Assembly: GCA_014529385.2 (NCBI GenBank)
Contig: CM043952.1
Span: 69,629,370 to 69,693,369 of the forward strand
Direction of reading: 5' to 3'
DNA: 64,000 nt
Source: Adiantum capillus-veneris
Lineage: Eukaryota > Streptophyta > Polypodiopsida > Polypodiales > Pteridaceae
Shown: piece after piece, positions 1 to 10,031 of the stretch
Numbering within the stretch: position 1 is the first letter of the stretch
Layout of the letters: every line of letters starts with the position of its first letter
Made by a program: the position numbers and the translations under genes
Notes under the pieces: model-generated
Seen by the model: the letters and a program-made list of their open reading frames with translations, nothing else
Database searches by the model: none
Told to the model about the DNA's origin: nothing

Positions 1-1
1 C

Positions 2-1404
2 GAGAGTGAAGAGGACACCATTGAGGACTCCTTTAGTGAGCCAGATCTAAATGCAAATCAAAAGCACGTCTCAAATAAGAAAAAGAAAAACTTTAAGAGG
101 CGTCGATATCGAGCCAATGTACGTGCTAGGATAAAAAAGAAGAGATCCTCAGCAGAATGGCTCAGTTATATAGGAGCATGTGATGCTCATCGAAAATTGG
201 TAGACGATTGGGGTGAATATCTTCAAAATGTTATGTGGTGTAGACCACGACCCCATGACATAGCCCAATTAGAGATCATAGACAAGCCAAAGTTGAGCCG
301 CACTGCAAGGAGGCGTCAAAACCAAGAGTTAGCTCGACAACACAAGAAAGCAGAAATAGAAGCACAGACCAAAGCACAACCAGAATCCACAGACTTGCAT
401 CCTGCACCAGAAAATTTCAAATCTTACACCACAGAGGAAGCAAAGGTTGTGTACACAAAAGCCCAAAGAATACCTATTGATGGGAATAATGGAATCTATG
501 ATGGTCCAGCAATAGTTAAAGAAATAGAATTAGCCGACCCCGGTGAAGAATCAAAACCTGTTTTTATTGCCCAAGACCTCACAGAAGTTGAAGAGGCGGT
601 CCTCAAAGAGCTTCTCAAGGAATTCAAGGACATATTCGCTTGGACATACCATGATATGAAAGGTGTTCCACCTTCTGTGGTCCAACATACAATCCCTATG
701 ATTAGCACTGCGAAGCCCGTACAACAAAGACCCTACCCGATGAATCCTAAGTACGCAAAGATCATTCAAGAAGAACTAGAAAAGCTTATCAAATGTGGGT
801 TCATATATCCTATTGAACACTCTGAATGGGTGTCTCCAATAGTTATCGTGCCAAAAAAGAATGGGAAACTTAGGGTGTGCGTGGACCTCAAAAAAGTTAA
901 TGCAGCTACTAGAAGATACCATTACCCCCTACCATATTCCGAACATGTACTCGAAAGAGTTGCAGGCAAGGAAGCTTATAGCTTTCTAGATGGGTACTCA
1001 GGCTACAACCAAATCACGATAGCGCTAGAGGACCAAGCTAAAACTGCCTTCATCACAGAATTTGGCGTGTTTGCATTTTGTGTGATGGCTTTTGGCTATC
1101 ATGTTTGCGGAAGCTGTTTGAAAAGTGTAGGTTATATCGTATCTCATTGAACCCGTTCAAATGCCAATTTTGGGTCAAGCATGGAGTTATTTTAGGGCAT
1201 ATAGTATCTAAGAATGGTATCTCAACCGATGAGAGCAAAATTAAAGTGATTCTAGAGTTACCACCACCAACCAATTACAAGGGAGTTCAAAGGTTCATGG
1301 GACACGTGGGTTATTATCGACGGTTTATTTTATTTTTCGCTGAGATAGCACGTCCTTTGTACAAGCTTCTCATTGAATTTAAATGGACTGAAGAGTGTGA
1401 CTAG
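2..1404 (+). pseudogene. GYP-A reverse transcriptase (palm deleted)
   Basis: The frame is open from base 2. A basic, charged linker (to about 600) leads into RT fingers and palm: VSPIVIVPKKNGKLRVCVDL near 835-890 and SFLDGYSGYNQI near 980-1017. After the VMAFG motif near 1085-1094 the sequence jumps to LRKLFEKC near 1105 in another frame, which in the family lies well past the catalytic Y-x-D-D strand. The NAPATFQ-like region and the catalytic aspartates are therefore missing. The thumb follows (FMGHVGYYRRF near 1295-1325). The block ends at a TAG at 1402-1404, after which the homology continues in the same frame. It cannot encode an active enzyme. Confidence 0.85.
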
Positions 1405-1840
1405 GCCTATGAACAATTGAAGAAAACACTAGCAAGTGCTCCGATTTTAAGGACATCTAACTGAGATGTCATTTTCCATGTGCATATTGATGCATCAAAC
1501 TTTGCTATTGGGTGTGTTCTCACTCAACCAGGAGAACATAAATTGGACTATCCCATTAGCTTTGCAAGCCGTCAATTGAACGATGCTGAAAGGAACTACA
1601 CCACTACAGAGCGAGAAGGTTTAGCAATGGTTTATGCAGCAAAGAAATTTCGCTACTACCTTCTGGCAAACAAGTTTGTATTTTATGTGGATCATCAAGC
1701 GTTGCTGTATCTGGTAAACAAGCCATGATCCACAGGAAGAATCACACGATGGTTGTTAATTCTTCTGGAGTTTGATTTCACGATTGTAGTGAGACCCGGT
1801 AAAAGGCACGTCATGGCTAATCATTTGTCTCGCATACCCA
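1405..1840 (+). pseudogene. GYP-A RNase H domain
   Basis: The domain reads in the same frame as the RT thumb. Motifs are HIDASNFAIGCVLTQ (1482-1526), TTTEREGLAMVYA with the catalytic Glu (near 1600-1640) and YVDHQALLYL with the catalytic Asp (1684-1713). The frame is broken by a TGA near 1462 and another at 1726-1728. The end of the domain, with the usual HVMANHLSRI motif, is near 1807-1837. In gypsy elements RNase H removes the RNA template strand and generates the PPT primer. Confidence 0.8.
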
Positions 1841-3430
1841 ATTGTGAAGCCCCTACAGAAGCCCCTACAGGAGTTGATGATGAATTACCCGATACTTCCC
1901 TATTCATAGTTGAGACTATGCCTGAATGGAGTGAGAACATTGTTAACTTTTTAGTTAATGGTTTTCCACCCAAGGAACTTCGTAAGGATATCGCTCGAAG
2001 GCTAGTAAAAGAATGTGAACCCTATTGTTTGATTGCCGAAACTCTGTATAGACTAGGCAAGGACGATTTTCTTAGGCGTTGTGCCCGCGAGGATGAATAT
2101 TTGTATATCTTGCAAGAAGCACATATGGGCGTAGTAGGAGGACATTTTTCAGGAAACCTGACTCCTAGAAAGGTGATGCAATCAGGCTATTGGTGGCCAA
2201 CTTTATTTAAGGATGCATCACTTTTTACAAAAGGGTGTGATGAGTGCCAACGTTACAAGACCACAGGGCAAAGACAGAATGCCCTTACATCCTATTAAAG
2301 TAACCCAACCATTTGAAAAATGGGGCTTAGACTTTGTAGTTCCAATTGGTCCCGCAGCTCGCAACACTCAATCTCGATATATTCTAGTTGCTACGGACTA
2401 TGTAACAAAGTGGGCTGAAGCTAAGGCTTCACAAAAAGCTGACGCGAGGACAACAACTAAGTTTCTTTTTGAGAAAATTATCACAAGATTTGGTTGCCCT
2501 TTTGAAATTGTTAGTGATAATGGTACCCATTTTATAAATGAGGTAATAAGAGACCTTACCACGACATTTATGATATCCCACCATAAGTCTACACCTTATT
2601 ACCCGCAAGCTAATGGACAAGCCGAGAGCACCAACAAGACTCTAATCTCTATTTTAACCAAGACGGTAGAAGCTCATCGCACTGATTGGGATTTGAAGCT
2701 GACGCGAGGACAACAACTAAGTTTCTTTTTGAGAAAATTATCACAAGATTTGGTTGCCCTTTTGAAATTGTTAGTGATAATGGTACCCATTTTATAAATG
2801 AGGTAATAAGAGACCTTACCACGACCTTTATGATATCCCACCATAAGTCTACACCTTATTACCCGCAAGCTAATGGACAAGCCGAGAGCACCAACAAGAC
2901 TCTAATCTCTATTTTAACCAAGACGGTAGAAGCTCATCGCACTGATTGGGATTTGAAGTTGACATCTGCTCTATGGGCTTATCGTACTTCTTATAAAGTG
3001 GCTATTAATTGTACGCCATTCAAAATGGTATACGGCCAAGAAGCGGTTATGGCTTGGGAGTTTGTCATTCCTAGTCTTAGGGTAGCTTCACAGGAAGGAT
3101 GGAATGGTAACCCCTTAACCGAGCGTTTGTATATCTTAGAAAAACTAGACGAAGAGAGACAGTTGGCTGTGCAAAATGCTCTTGTGGAAAAGGATAGGAG
3201 AAAGAAGTGGTTTGATCGCCATGTGAAGGACAAGGACATCAAAGTTGGTGATAAAGTCCTTATGTATGGAGTACGTAAAGAGAAGAAAAAGTTGAAATAT
3301 GCTGGTAAAGGACCATATAGAGTATGTGAAATTACCCCACAAGGTACCCTTCGTGTGGAAACTCTTGATGGAGTTGAAACCATTGGATTCCTCAATGGGA
3401 GTAAATTCAAAAGATATTATGATCCTTTAA
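1841..3430 (+). pseudogene. GYP-A integrase (frameshifted, with internal tandem duplication)
   Basis: The HHCC zinc-binding part lies near 2118-2265 (HMGVVGGH, then CDECQ). The catalytic core follows: GLDFVV with the first Asp near 2325-2340, SDNGTHF with the second Asp near 2512-2532, and GQAES with the Glu near 2616-2630. A frameshift falls near 2280. A 260-bp duplication then repeats the second Asp and the Glu and moves the frame again, by 2 mod 3. The C-terminal half (2958-3430) reads openly through a basic GPYRV-type module to FKRYYDPL, where the TIR element interrupts it. Inactive as it stands. Confidence 0.85.
2438..2957 (+). repeat. 260-bp direct tandem duplication inside integrase
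   Basis: Unit 1 is 2438-2697 and unit 2 is 2698-2957. By eye they differ at one base (A at 2566, C at 2826). The unit is not a multiple of three. Both ends carry the same short TTGAC/CTGAC string, which fits a microhomology-mediated duplication. An assembly artefact is the alternative. Confidence 0.9.
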
Positions 3431-4768
3431 CACTAGGTTGGTAACCTAACAGGACATAAAAGTGTCCTTTTAGGGTTTTGAAAAAAACCTCCAAAACCAT
3501 AGTAGATCCACTCATTTTGTAAAATCCTTTCATGAGGTTATAGTTCAAGGCCTACTATACATGGAAAAAATAAGAAACTTGTTAAATTTCTCATCTTTTG
3601 GTACACCAAGCCTCCAAAGTTGATGGACCAGTGCATTTTCATCAAAACAGTCATTTCTTACGTTTTGTTGCATAAAATAAAGATTAGGGATTTTTGTTGG
3701 ACTTGAGATAAATTCCCTAGTTAACTTCAATGGGTTGGTGATCAGAACATATGATTGCTTCCCACTCACTATTTTTTGTTTTGCCAAAATAAATAGGTAC
3801 AAAAATGTTGAATTTTTACCATTCTGCAAACCTATCATCAAAGTTTCTATAGACACGCTCAATACAAATAATATATGCAGGTTTTCTTAGTTCCCTATTG
3901 TCCTTTATGTTCATAAGGAGCCATGGAGCATGTCAAAATAATAATACATTTCTTACCAAGGGGAATCTTGGGGACAAAGATGAAGTGTTAAATACAGCAA
4001 ACATGAAAAAATTGGGTTCAACATTATGAGTTGTAGAATCCCATAAAAACTATTCAATATCTAGCCAAATTTGATCCTTATGACTAGATATGGTTACTAC
4101 CTACAAAATGCATGTAGTTGTCACAAGAAACTAACAATATTGAAAAAGCTATACTTGATATACTAGAATGTTTCGTTTTCTTCTATAATTGAAAAAATCA
4201 ACCATTGTTGTGTACTATGCAAAATAGGGTATTAGGTGCCCCAAAACTCAAGGAATATTAGCTTTATGTTACAATATGCGACATAGAAAATCAAAAATGC
4301 ATTTGGATATCATGAAATCCACCAAAAAAATCATAGAAGAGCTAAAATTGGCTAAAAAACAGGATTTGACAATTTTTGTAATTTGGTCATAACTTACAGC
4401 TTTAATATTTATTTCTCCCTAGAAGCATCAGGACATGTTGAGGACTACTAAAGATAGTTCTCTAGCATTATAGAACTTACAAACATGAATTCTAGAGTGG
4501 TATAGTTGCAAAAAGTTGAAAAAAGCCAAAAACAGGACCCGTTTTTTCACACAGTTTAGGTTGTGAAATGTTGTGCAAGGACAATGTTAAACATGGAATT
4601 GATATTCCAAAAAAATGTCGAGTTTTTTTCAGCTCATGAGACAACTTTATAGATAGATAGCAACTCAAAATCCATTTTGAAACTCTTGACATAATTCAAG
4701 GAAAATGGTCACTTAACAGGACATAAAAGTGTCCCAGGACATAAAAGTGTCCCGTTACCAACCTAGTG
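3431..4768. mobile_element. TIR element with TTAA target duplication (non-autonomous DNA transposon)
   Basis: A 1,338-bp block is bounded by perfect 15-bp terminal inverted repeats, CACTAGGTTGGTAAC at the left and its reverse complement at the right. It is flanked by TTAA on both sides (3427-3430, 4769-4772). A quasi-palindromic 16-mer, GGACATAAAAGTGTCC, lies just inside: once at the left (3452-3467) and twice at the right (4719-4734, 4737-4752). Removing the block with one TTAA puts the integrase frame in phase with the downstream frame. No transposase is recognised; a minus-strand ORF at 3545-3862 (105 codons) is unassigned. TTAA duplication is typical of piggyBac-type elements, whereas the CACTA start recalls En/Spm, which duplicates 3 bp. 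The superfamily is therefore open. Confidence 0.85.
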
Positions 4769-5620
4769 TTAAGCCAAGAAGAACTACGGGCCATTCATCA
4801 AAAGAAGGCCGCCAAAGCACAAACCAAGTTAAAAAAGATACAAGCTCATGTTGAGGCTAAGGAGCGACAACAACGTATAAGACAAAAACGAGAGGCTAAC
4901 CTTAGAGTCACAAATGCATTCCACGTGGAAATCGAAGAGGATTGGTTGGACTCGGACACCCCTCTACGATACCCTATTGAGTTAAATAGTGCCTATGGAA
5001 AAGTGATATATAACGCCTTATTGGACACGGGTGGTAAATATAACCTGCTATCCTATGGGGTGTGGTGTGAGTTAGGGAAGCCACCTCTATCTGAGAGTAT
5101 TATCCAAGTCAAGGGTGTCAACAAGAAAAAAACTACGGTTTTTGGAATCTGGCACACTTCTATCAGTTATGACAATGGAATTGTAGCTCAAGACTTTTTG
5201 GTCATGCCTACTGGAACTATGGAGGGTAATATAAACCTAGGCCGCACGTGGATGATAGCCACCAAATGCACTATTGATTGGGGGACTGGGGGTGTTACAA
5301 CGCAAAAACCAGCTCTTAGCCCTACCACTCAAGCCATAGTCCCTGAGATATTGCCTAAGGAAATAAAACCCATGACATTGCATGTCCAGGAGGTTGAACC
5401 ATACGTCCCCATAGCCCAACTCTCTAGAGCTTCAACTGATGTAGTTGAAAGAAAGCTTGAGACACACAAGAACCATCCTAATATAACAGAGAAAACATAC
5501 AAGTGGGTCCCTAAATCTTCTGTAGTGAGCATGGTTGATGCAAAAAAACGGAAACCTCGTAAGAACCGTCCCACTCACTCCAAGAAATATAAAGAAACGT
5601 TGCGTTGGATTCCTAAATGA
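4769..5620 (+). pseudogene. GYP-A retropepsin-like domain downstream of integrase
   Basis: This continues the integrase frame across the TIR insertion. A basic, coiled-coil-like stretch (4773-4900, rich in K, Q, A and R) precedes a retropepsin: ALLDTGGKYNLLS with the DTG active site near 5010-5048, and NINLGRTWMI...TIDW near 5230-5280, matching the family's late ILGRPWL...IDW signature. The domain spans about 110 residues, normal for a retroviral-type protease. It is followed by KWVPK near 5500 and RWIPK, then a TGA at 5618-5620. The same frame stays open for another 480 bases after this stop. No PR domain is seen in the roughly 700 bases upstream of the RT. Confidence 0.75.
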
Positions 5621-6100
5621 CTATTGGAAGCCCAAGGATACTATGAAGGAAATGATCAAATCTGGGTGCCCAAACGTAAAGTGTACTCTTACCTGTCACC
5701 TGGCCCATGTAAACCCAATCCTGTGGCTCCAAAACAAATTGAAAATCGCGGAAAGGAAAAAATCATGGAATGTTACACACCCGCTCTAGAGCTAGTTTGG
5801 GTACCAAAGAAAGAACGATTTGTTCCACCTAGCTCAGGAACAGGGAAATCAAATGAAGCTTCGACACAACCTCCACCTACCACTGTACATATCCATACAA
5901 GCACGAAAGAGTTTGCACCTCCCGGGGTAAGTTCACCACCTACAACAATGCTGCAAATAAAATCATGGGAGAGTACCTTACTACCCTTGCAACTAGATGA
6001 AACACATAGGGCGGTTGAAAACTATTGGTTAAAACCTTCACCCATAACAACTTGGAACAATTGGTTTCAAAAAGTGACGACCTCATTCCAAAAGGTATGA
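5621..6100 (+). pseudogene. GYP-A C-terminal W(V/I)PK-repeat tail
   Basis: Same frame as the retropepsin block and separated from it only by one TGA. It contains IWVPKRK (near 5660-5680) and VWVPKKE (near 5797-5817). With KWVPK and RWIPK upstream this makes four spaced W(V/I)PK motifs. The remainder is Pro/Ser/Thr-rich with no domain I recognise. The stop at 6098-6100 lies seven bases before the PPT, so this is the natural end of the element's coding region. Confidence 0.6.
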
Positions 6101-6107
6101 TCTACCC

Positions 6108-6121
6108 AAGGAAGGGGGGAG
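6108..6121 (+). other. Polypurine tract of GYP-A
   Basis: AAGGAAGGGGGGAG lies directly before a TG dinucleotide. It is the expected plus-strand primer site and fixes the start of the 3' LTR at 6122. Confidence 0.75.
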
Positions 6122-6380
6122 TGTTTGCTAACATCAATCATTCACTCGCTCCCCTCTCAACCTTCCTCCCTGACCTCTCAATTCCAATCTTAGGGAATGT
6201 ATATATATAGCCTTATACTCACAAAAAACAAAAATAGTAAAGAGCAAGAGCGACTAGCAACGAGAGAGCACCCTATCAGATCTTACATATAAGTCCAAAT
6301 TCACCGTGTCAATTCAAGCAACACACAAAAACAAATCTTATGTTTTAAAGGCCTAACCAAATCTATCTGTATTGTCAGAA
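6122..6380 (+). promoter_or_regulatory. Start of GYP-A LTR with TATA box
   Basis: The LTR starts with TGTTTGCT at 6122. A strong TATA element (TATATATATAG) lies at 6200-6209, followed by an AC-rich leader up to an ATG at 6381. Only one LTR copy is in the window, so its right boundary cannot be set; it may reach about 8000. Confidence 0.6.
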
Positions 6381-6803
6381 ATGGCTACTTCACCAGAGGC
6401 ATGCACTTCTATTTTTGATGAAAGGTACCCTTTGTCTTTTCCTCAAGTGTTCTACGTATGCTACCCTATACTTTCTTGTGAATGGGATTTGATAGAGAGC
6501 CTTGCATGTGAGAGAAATTTTGAGGAGTTAGAATGGCTGATACGTCTATGGCTAACTAGTGATCTCTACCCAGTAGCGAATGTGTCTCCAGTGGTACATG
6601 CTTATTCTTTTGCACAAGATGAGTATCCACTCATCGCGAGGTTCTTGATTAGCATGCTTGCACAAGAGGATGATGAAGAGGAAGTAATAGAGACGGAGGA
6701 AGACTATGGCCTCACGGACAACGATTTTATTTATCTAGATGATGAGGATAGAGGCCTAGCCTTAGGGTGGCCACCCGGTTTATATAATATCCTCTTTCCT
6801 TGA
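6381..6803 (+). CDS. 140-residue acidic protein of unknown function, in or next to the GYP-A LTR
   Basis: The ATG has a good plant context (GAAATGGC) and lies about 170 bases after the LTR TATA box. The protein starts MATSPEACTSIFDERYPLSF, has a Trp/Leu-rich middle (EELEWLIRLWL) and a very acidic stretch (QEDDEEEVIETEEDYG) before a hydrophobic end. I recognise no domain, and there is no zinc knuckle or signal peptide. It is an intact frame next to a badly decayed pol. It could be an accessory ORF of the element, a captured host fragment or a chance frame. Confidence 0.45.
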   Translation: MATSPEACTSIFDERYPLSFPQVFYVCYPILSCEWDLIESLACERNFEELEWLIRLWLTSDLYPVANVSPVVHAYSFAQDEYPLIARFLISMLAQEDDEEEVIETEEDYGLTDNDFIYLDDEDRGLALGWPPGLYNILFP

Positions 6804-8003
6804 TTCTAAAAGGGGTGATAAATAGGTAGGTTAGGGGTCTAGATTGTGTTTTGAGTTTTTTTTTAGGAGTTTTAATTTTTCACACTGACATGCCTCCTAG
6901 AGGTATAGTGCCTGTTTTTTGATGTGTTAGGTAGGACTTATATGGATCTCCATCCACATGGCTGAGGACATCTGCTTCAACGAAATGAGCCACTCTATAC
7001 CTCCAGGTGTACTACTTTCCATGATTCATGTTGGTGGATATGTGTAATTGCTAATAATGATTTTTCATGCTTTGTTTGAGTGCAATAGTTATGATTGTTA
7101 TCTGCCATTATAGATGTATAAATTTGTCTTTGCTTAAGTTGATTGAACTCCAGTTTAATCTTATGGATGAGCCTGGAGATTAGGAGACCGTGACTTTAGG
7201 TTAACTCATTTACTTGACCACTAGGCCTAGCTAATAAAATTATCCGAGTATTTGAGACCTTAGGAATGTTTTAGGCATAGAAAGGCTTGCTCACTTAAAC
7301 AACAAAAAACACTAGTGTGAATACCAAGGAAATGGAAGCAAAAAAAAAAAAAAAAAACAACATAAGTGCCACAAATGAAAAATCTTACGCTGGAAGAGAA
7401 ATCCTGGCTTGAATTGGTACTTCACTCACATGTATTGTCTATGGTACTAGAGCCCTAGAGGTTCCCAGTGTGGGCGCTTTTCCTTGAGAAGCAAAAAACC
7501 CCGGACATACAAAATAAGCACACACGTCACATGATTGTGACCCATAAATAAATAAATAAATAAAATTAAAAGACTTCCATTGAGCTTACAGTTAACATTT
7601 CAAGCTTTTGTTTGCAGTTGTGAGAGCGAGTTGGCTAATCAAAGCTGAAAAGAATAATTAGGGAATCTCGCATTTAGATAATCTTCTTAGCTTAGCTAGT
7701 AGTAGAGTAGTTGTTTTAACCTTAGTCATAGCTAACTAATTGATAGACTCACCCATAAACTCAAAACTCTTGATTAATTAATTTACTCAAAGTGCAATTT
7801 ATTTGTCCTTAATGGCAGTCTAACATTTCATAAATCTTGCATTTACTCATTTCCACATGTACTTTACATTCCCCTCATGATTTATGGCAATATAATTCCG
7901 CTTGCTAAAACAGTGACTTTGCCTTGCAGATTCAAATCTAGATGCTCTACAACATGGACATACCAAGCTTCAACTCAATAGCTTCTGAGGACGGAATCTA
8001 CAT
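6804..8003. other. AT-rich non-coding stretch
   Basis: No supported gene. It holds a poly-A run at 7339-7358, short AATA repeats near 7543-7562, and possibly the rest of the GYP-A LTR. The last about 60 bases before 8004 resemble the decayed end of a gypsy pol leading into a PPT. Confidence 0.5.
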
Positions 8004-8328
8004 CAGGAAGGGGGGCAATGTTAACCCTCGTGGCTCACGGACACCCTATCGCCTACGACGGACACCATAACCGTATTATTTATTTAAGTAGAGTCAGGCA
8101 CCGGGCTTGTCGGTCCAATAGGGAAAGGTAGAGTGATCGCCAATGAGAGGCGCACTCTAACACGAACATGCTAGGGTTAGTTGGCTAAGCATGGGCGCCT
8201 AAGTGTGAATGGGGTGAGCTCACATAAAAGCCAATTAAACCTAAAATTGAGTCATTCTCTCATTGTGCAATAGAAGCTGCTCTTGCTCCATCTCCACCTT
8301 CTCCTTCACCATCTCCTTGTGTGTGTGC

Positions 8329-8374
<46 letters not shown>

Positions 8375-8571
8375 GAGTATGTGTGCCATCGAGCGTTGCG
8401 GCGGCACGACGGCGGCGAGGCGGTTGAGCGGGGCGTAGCGGCGTCTCCCTCTTCTTCGCGGCGCGGGAATCCTTCATTCGCAACTACGCAGGAAGGTGAG
8501 TGACACACCGTTCTTCCTTGTGAGCTTGTCTGTTGTATGACTGTGTGCTAGGAGCCTTTGTGGCTCGCACA
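8004..8571 (+). repeat. PPT and LTR-like block of another gypsy element
   Basis: AGGAAGGGGGG (8005-8015) precedes TGTTAACCC at 8019, the usual PPT/LTR junction. The block contains a (GA)n tract at 8329-8372 and a very GC-rich segment at about 8393-8472. It ends near 8571 (GTGGCTCGCACA). No target duplication or partner LTR is visible, so it may be a truncated or solo LTR overrun by CHR-1. Confidence 0.45.
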
Positions 8572-8597
8572 CGGTGGGTAGCAAGTCCCTAGCCTTG

Positions 8598-9908
8598 ACA
8601 CCCTACATGAGGGGGGATGAGAGAGAACACCCACACACTCACACAAGGAATGCATGGTACAAAGAAAGCAAAAGGGACACTTGTCAAGTTCCTCCTCATG
8701 TTACCCTGATGGTGTGCCTAAAGCCTATTGGTTGGCCACCCAAGGGGTCCAATGATAATTTAGGGGATTTAATTAATTTATTTTACATTTATCAAGTCCT
8801 CTCTCTCAAAGGGGAAAGGGGGACACTTGTCTCAAGGCTACCCTTGCTGCTTGTAATGCCTCTTGCTCATGATTGGCTAGGCCTGCAGGGGTCCAATGAG
8901 CTTCAAGCATGATCTACAAGGGGGGGTCGACCCAAGAAAGCTAGGGGGTTTCTTAGGGGGTATACTCACCCACACACACTCACAAACACTCTCATTGTGT
9001 GGTAGGCAAGGTGCAAGAGCTCCATCTCCTTATCCAAGCTCCTTGAGAAGTCGAGAGTCTACACCAACACTCTTGGCTATGGAATGCAAATCCAACCAAG
9101 AGCTATTATTCAATGCTTAAGATTTCCATCTTCTCCATCTTCATTACTATGATATTATGTATGCTAAGCAAGAAGAGTGATGATAAGTGAGGAATTATTT
9201 CTTTCTTCTGTGGAATACTTCTTCTTCCTCTTCCCTACCCTCATTCCCTGCTAGCTCTCTCCACCTTCGAAGGTGTTTGAGATCTTGGGACTGAGGCTTG
9301 GGATAGTTAATGCTTTCTACAAAGTGCATGTTATGCTTATTGCAAGAAGGCTAATGGTTTATTGAAAGTAGATTAGTTACTTAATGCAAGTAGATTAATT
9401 GTTGCTTTAGGCACAAGTTGCTGCATAAAAATATACAAGGTAGATTAATTGTTGCTTTAGGCAACAAGTTGCTGCATAAAAATATACATCTTCATGCACT
9501 CAAATGATAGGGAACACAAAGAATAATGATGTTCACAATTTCTTGATTGTTTTCAAGCTAATATTGATTATTGATATTATGCAAAATCTTTGTATATGAA
9601 GCTTCCACCTTCATACTGCCTCAAGGAACACAAAGATTGTATTGTACCAAGTCTCTCTTAATGAGAGAATCTATAATACAAATGCCTTTTGGAGGGGGGA
9701 CCGGCTCCACATAAATCCAGTCCTCAATTGTTGTCATATTCTCTAAACACTCTCTCTCTCTTGCAAAAGTATTGCTCATGCCTAGTTAATTAAGTGTTAT
9801 GATTGAGTTGCTACTACTAATTAATTTCACCCTCTATGCTCTCAAAGTTGCTCACTTTAATTCTCTTAATTCTGCTATTCTCTAAGTTCATAGGCCATTT
9901 CCATTACA
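8598..9908 (+). repeat. CHR-1 5' LTR (5'-truncated)
   Basis: Homology to the 3' LTR starts at about 8598 (CCCTACATGAGG). The LTR ends CA at 9907-9908, immediately before a PBS. It contains a 50-bp tandem duplication at 9391-9490 (unit starting TAGATTAATTGTTGC) that the other LTR lacks because it stops earlier. Confidence 0.75.
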
Positions 9909-10031
9909 TTGGTATCAGAGCATTTGGTTTCTCTATGCTCTCATAGTTGCTCACTTTAATTCTCTTAATTCTGCTATTCTCAAAGTTCATAGGCCATTTC
10001 CATTACATTGGTATCAGAGATTTTGGTTTCT
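9834..10031 (+). repeat. 99-bp tandem duplication of the LTR end and primer-binding site
   Basis: Unit 1 is 9834-9932 and unit 2 is 9933-10031. Each carries the last about 75 bases of the LTR and the first bases of the internal region. PBS copies are at 9910-9921 (TGGTATCAGAGC) and 10009-10020 (TGGTATCAGAGA). The motif is complementary to the 3' end of plant initiator tRNA-Met. The first copy is the better match. Confidence 0.85.

Larger units (their letters stand above)
1..6121 (+). mobile_element. GYP-A: Ty3/gypsy element, internal region, left end outside window
   Basis: A decayed gypsy polyprotein already open at base 2 runs to a stop at 6098-6100. The domain order is RT, RNase H, integrase, retropepsin-like domain, W(V/I)PK-repeat tail. 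A PPT and an LTR start follow at once. Breaks seen: a deletion through the RT palm, in-frame stops near 1402, 1462, 1726 and 5618, a frameshift near 2280, a 260-bp tandem duplication and a 1,338-bp TIR insertion. Typical gypsy order is gag-PR-RT-RH-INT, so the PR-like domain after integrase is unusual. The gag and the 5' LTR lie outside the window. Confidence 0.85.

Noticed and set aside
496-769. Minus-strand ORFs over GYP-A, and similar antisense ORFs over other pol genes
   Set aside because: Shadows of the + strand gypsy frame, with no domain of their own.
3545-3862. 105-codon minus-strand ORF inside the TIR element as a transposase
   Set aside because: No DDE/D motif or known transposase signature visible; too short.
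3431-4768. Calling the TIR element a CACTA (En/Spm) transposon from its first five bases
   Set aside because: CACTA elements make 3-bp duplications; the 3 bp here differ (TAA and TTA), while TTAA matches on both sides.
6372-6380. TTG start for the 140-codon ORF, and other non-ATG starts such as TTG at 197 or 10380 and GTG at 4766
   Set aside because: Plant nuclear translation uses ATG; these only mark the open frame after an upstream stop or the window edge.
8019-9908. One long LTR from 8019 to 9908
   Set aside because: Homology to the CHR-1 3' LTR begins only near 8598, and the CHR-1 LTR starts TGTCATAA, not TGTTAACC, so two different blocks are joined here.
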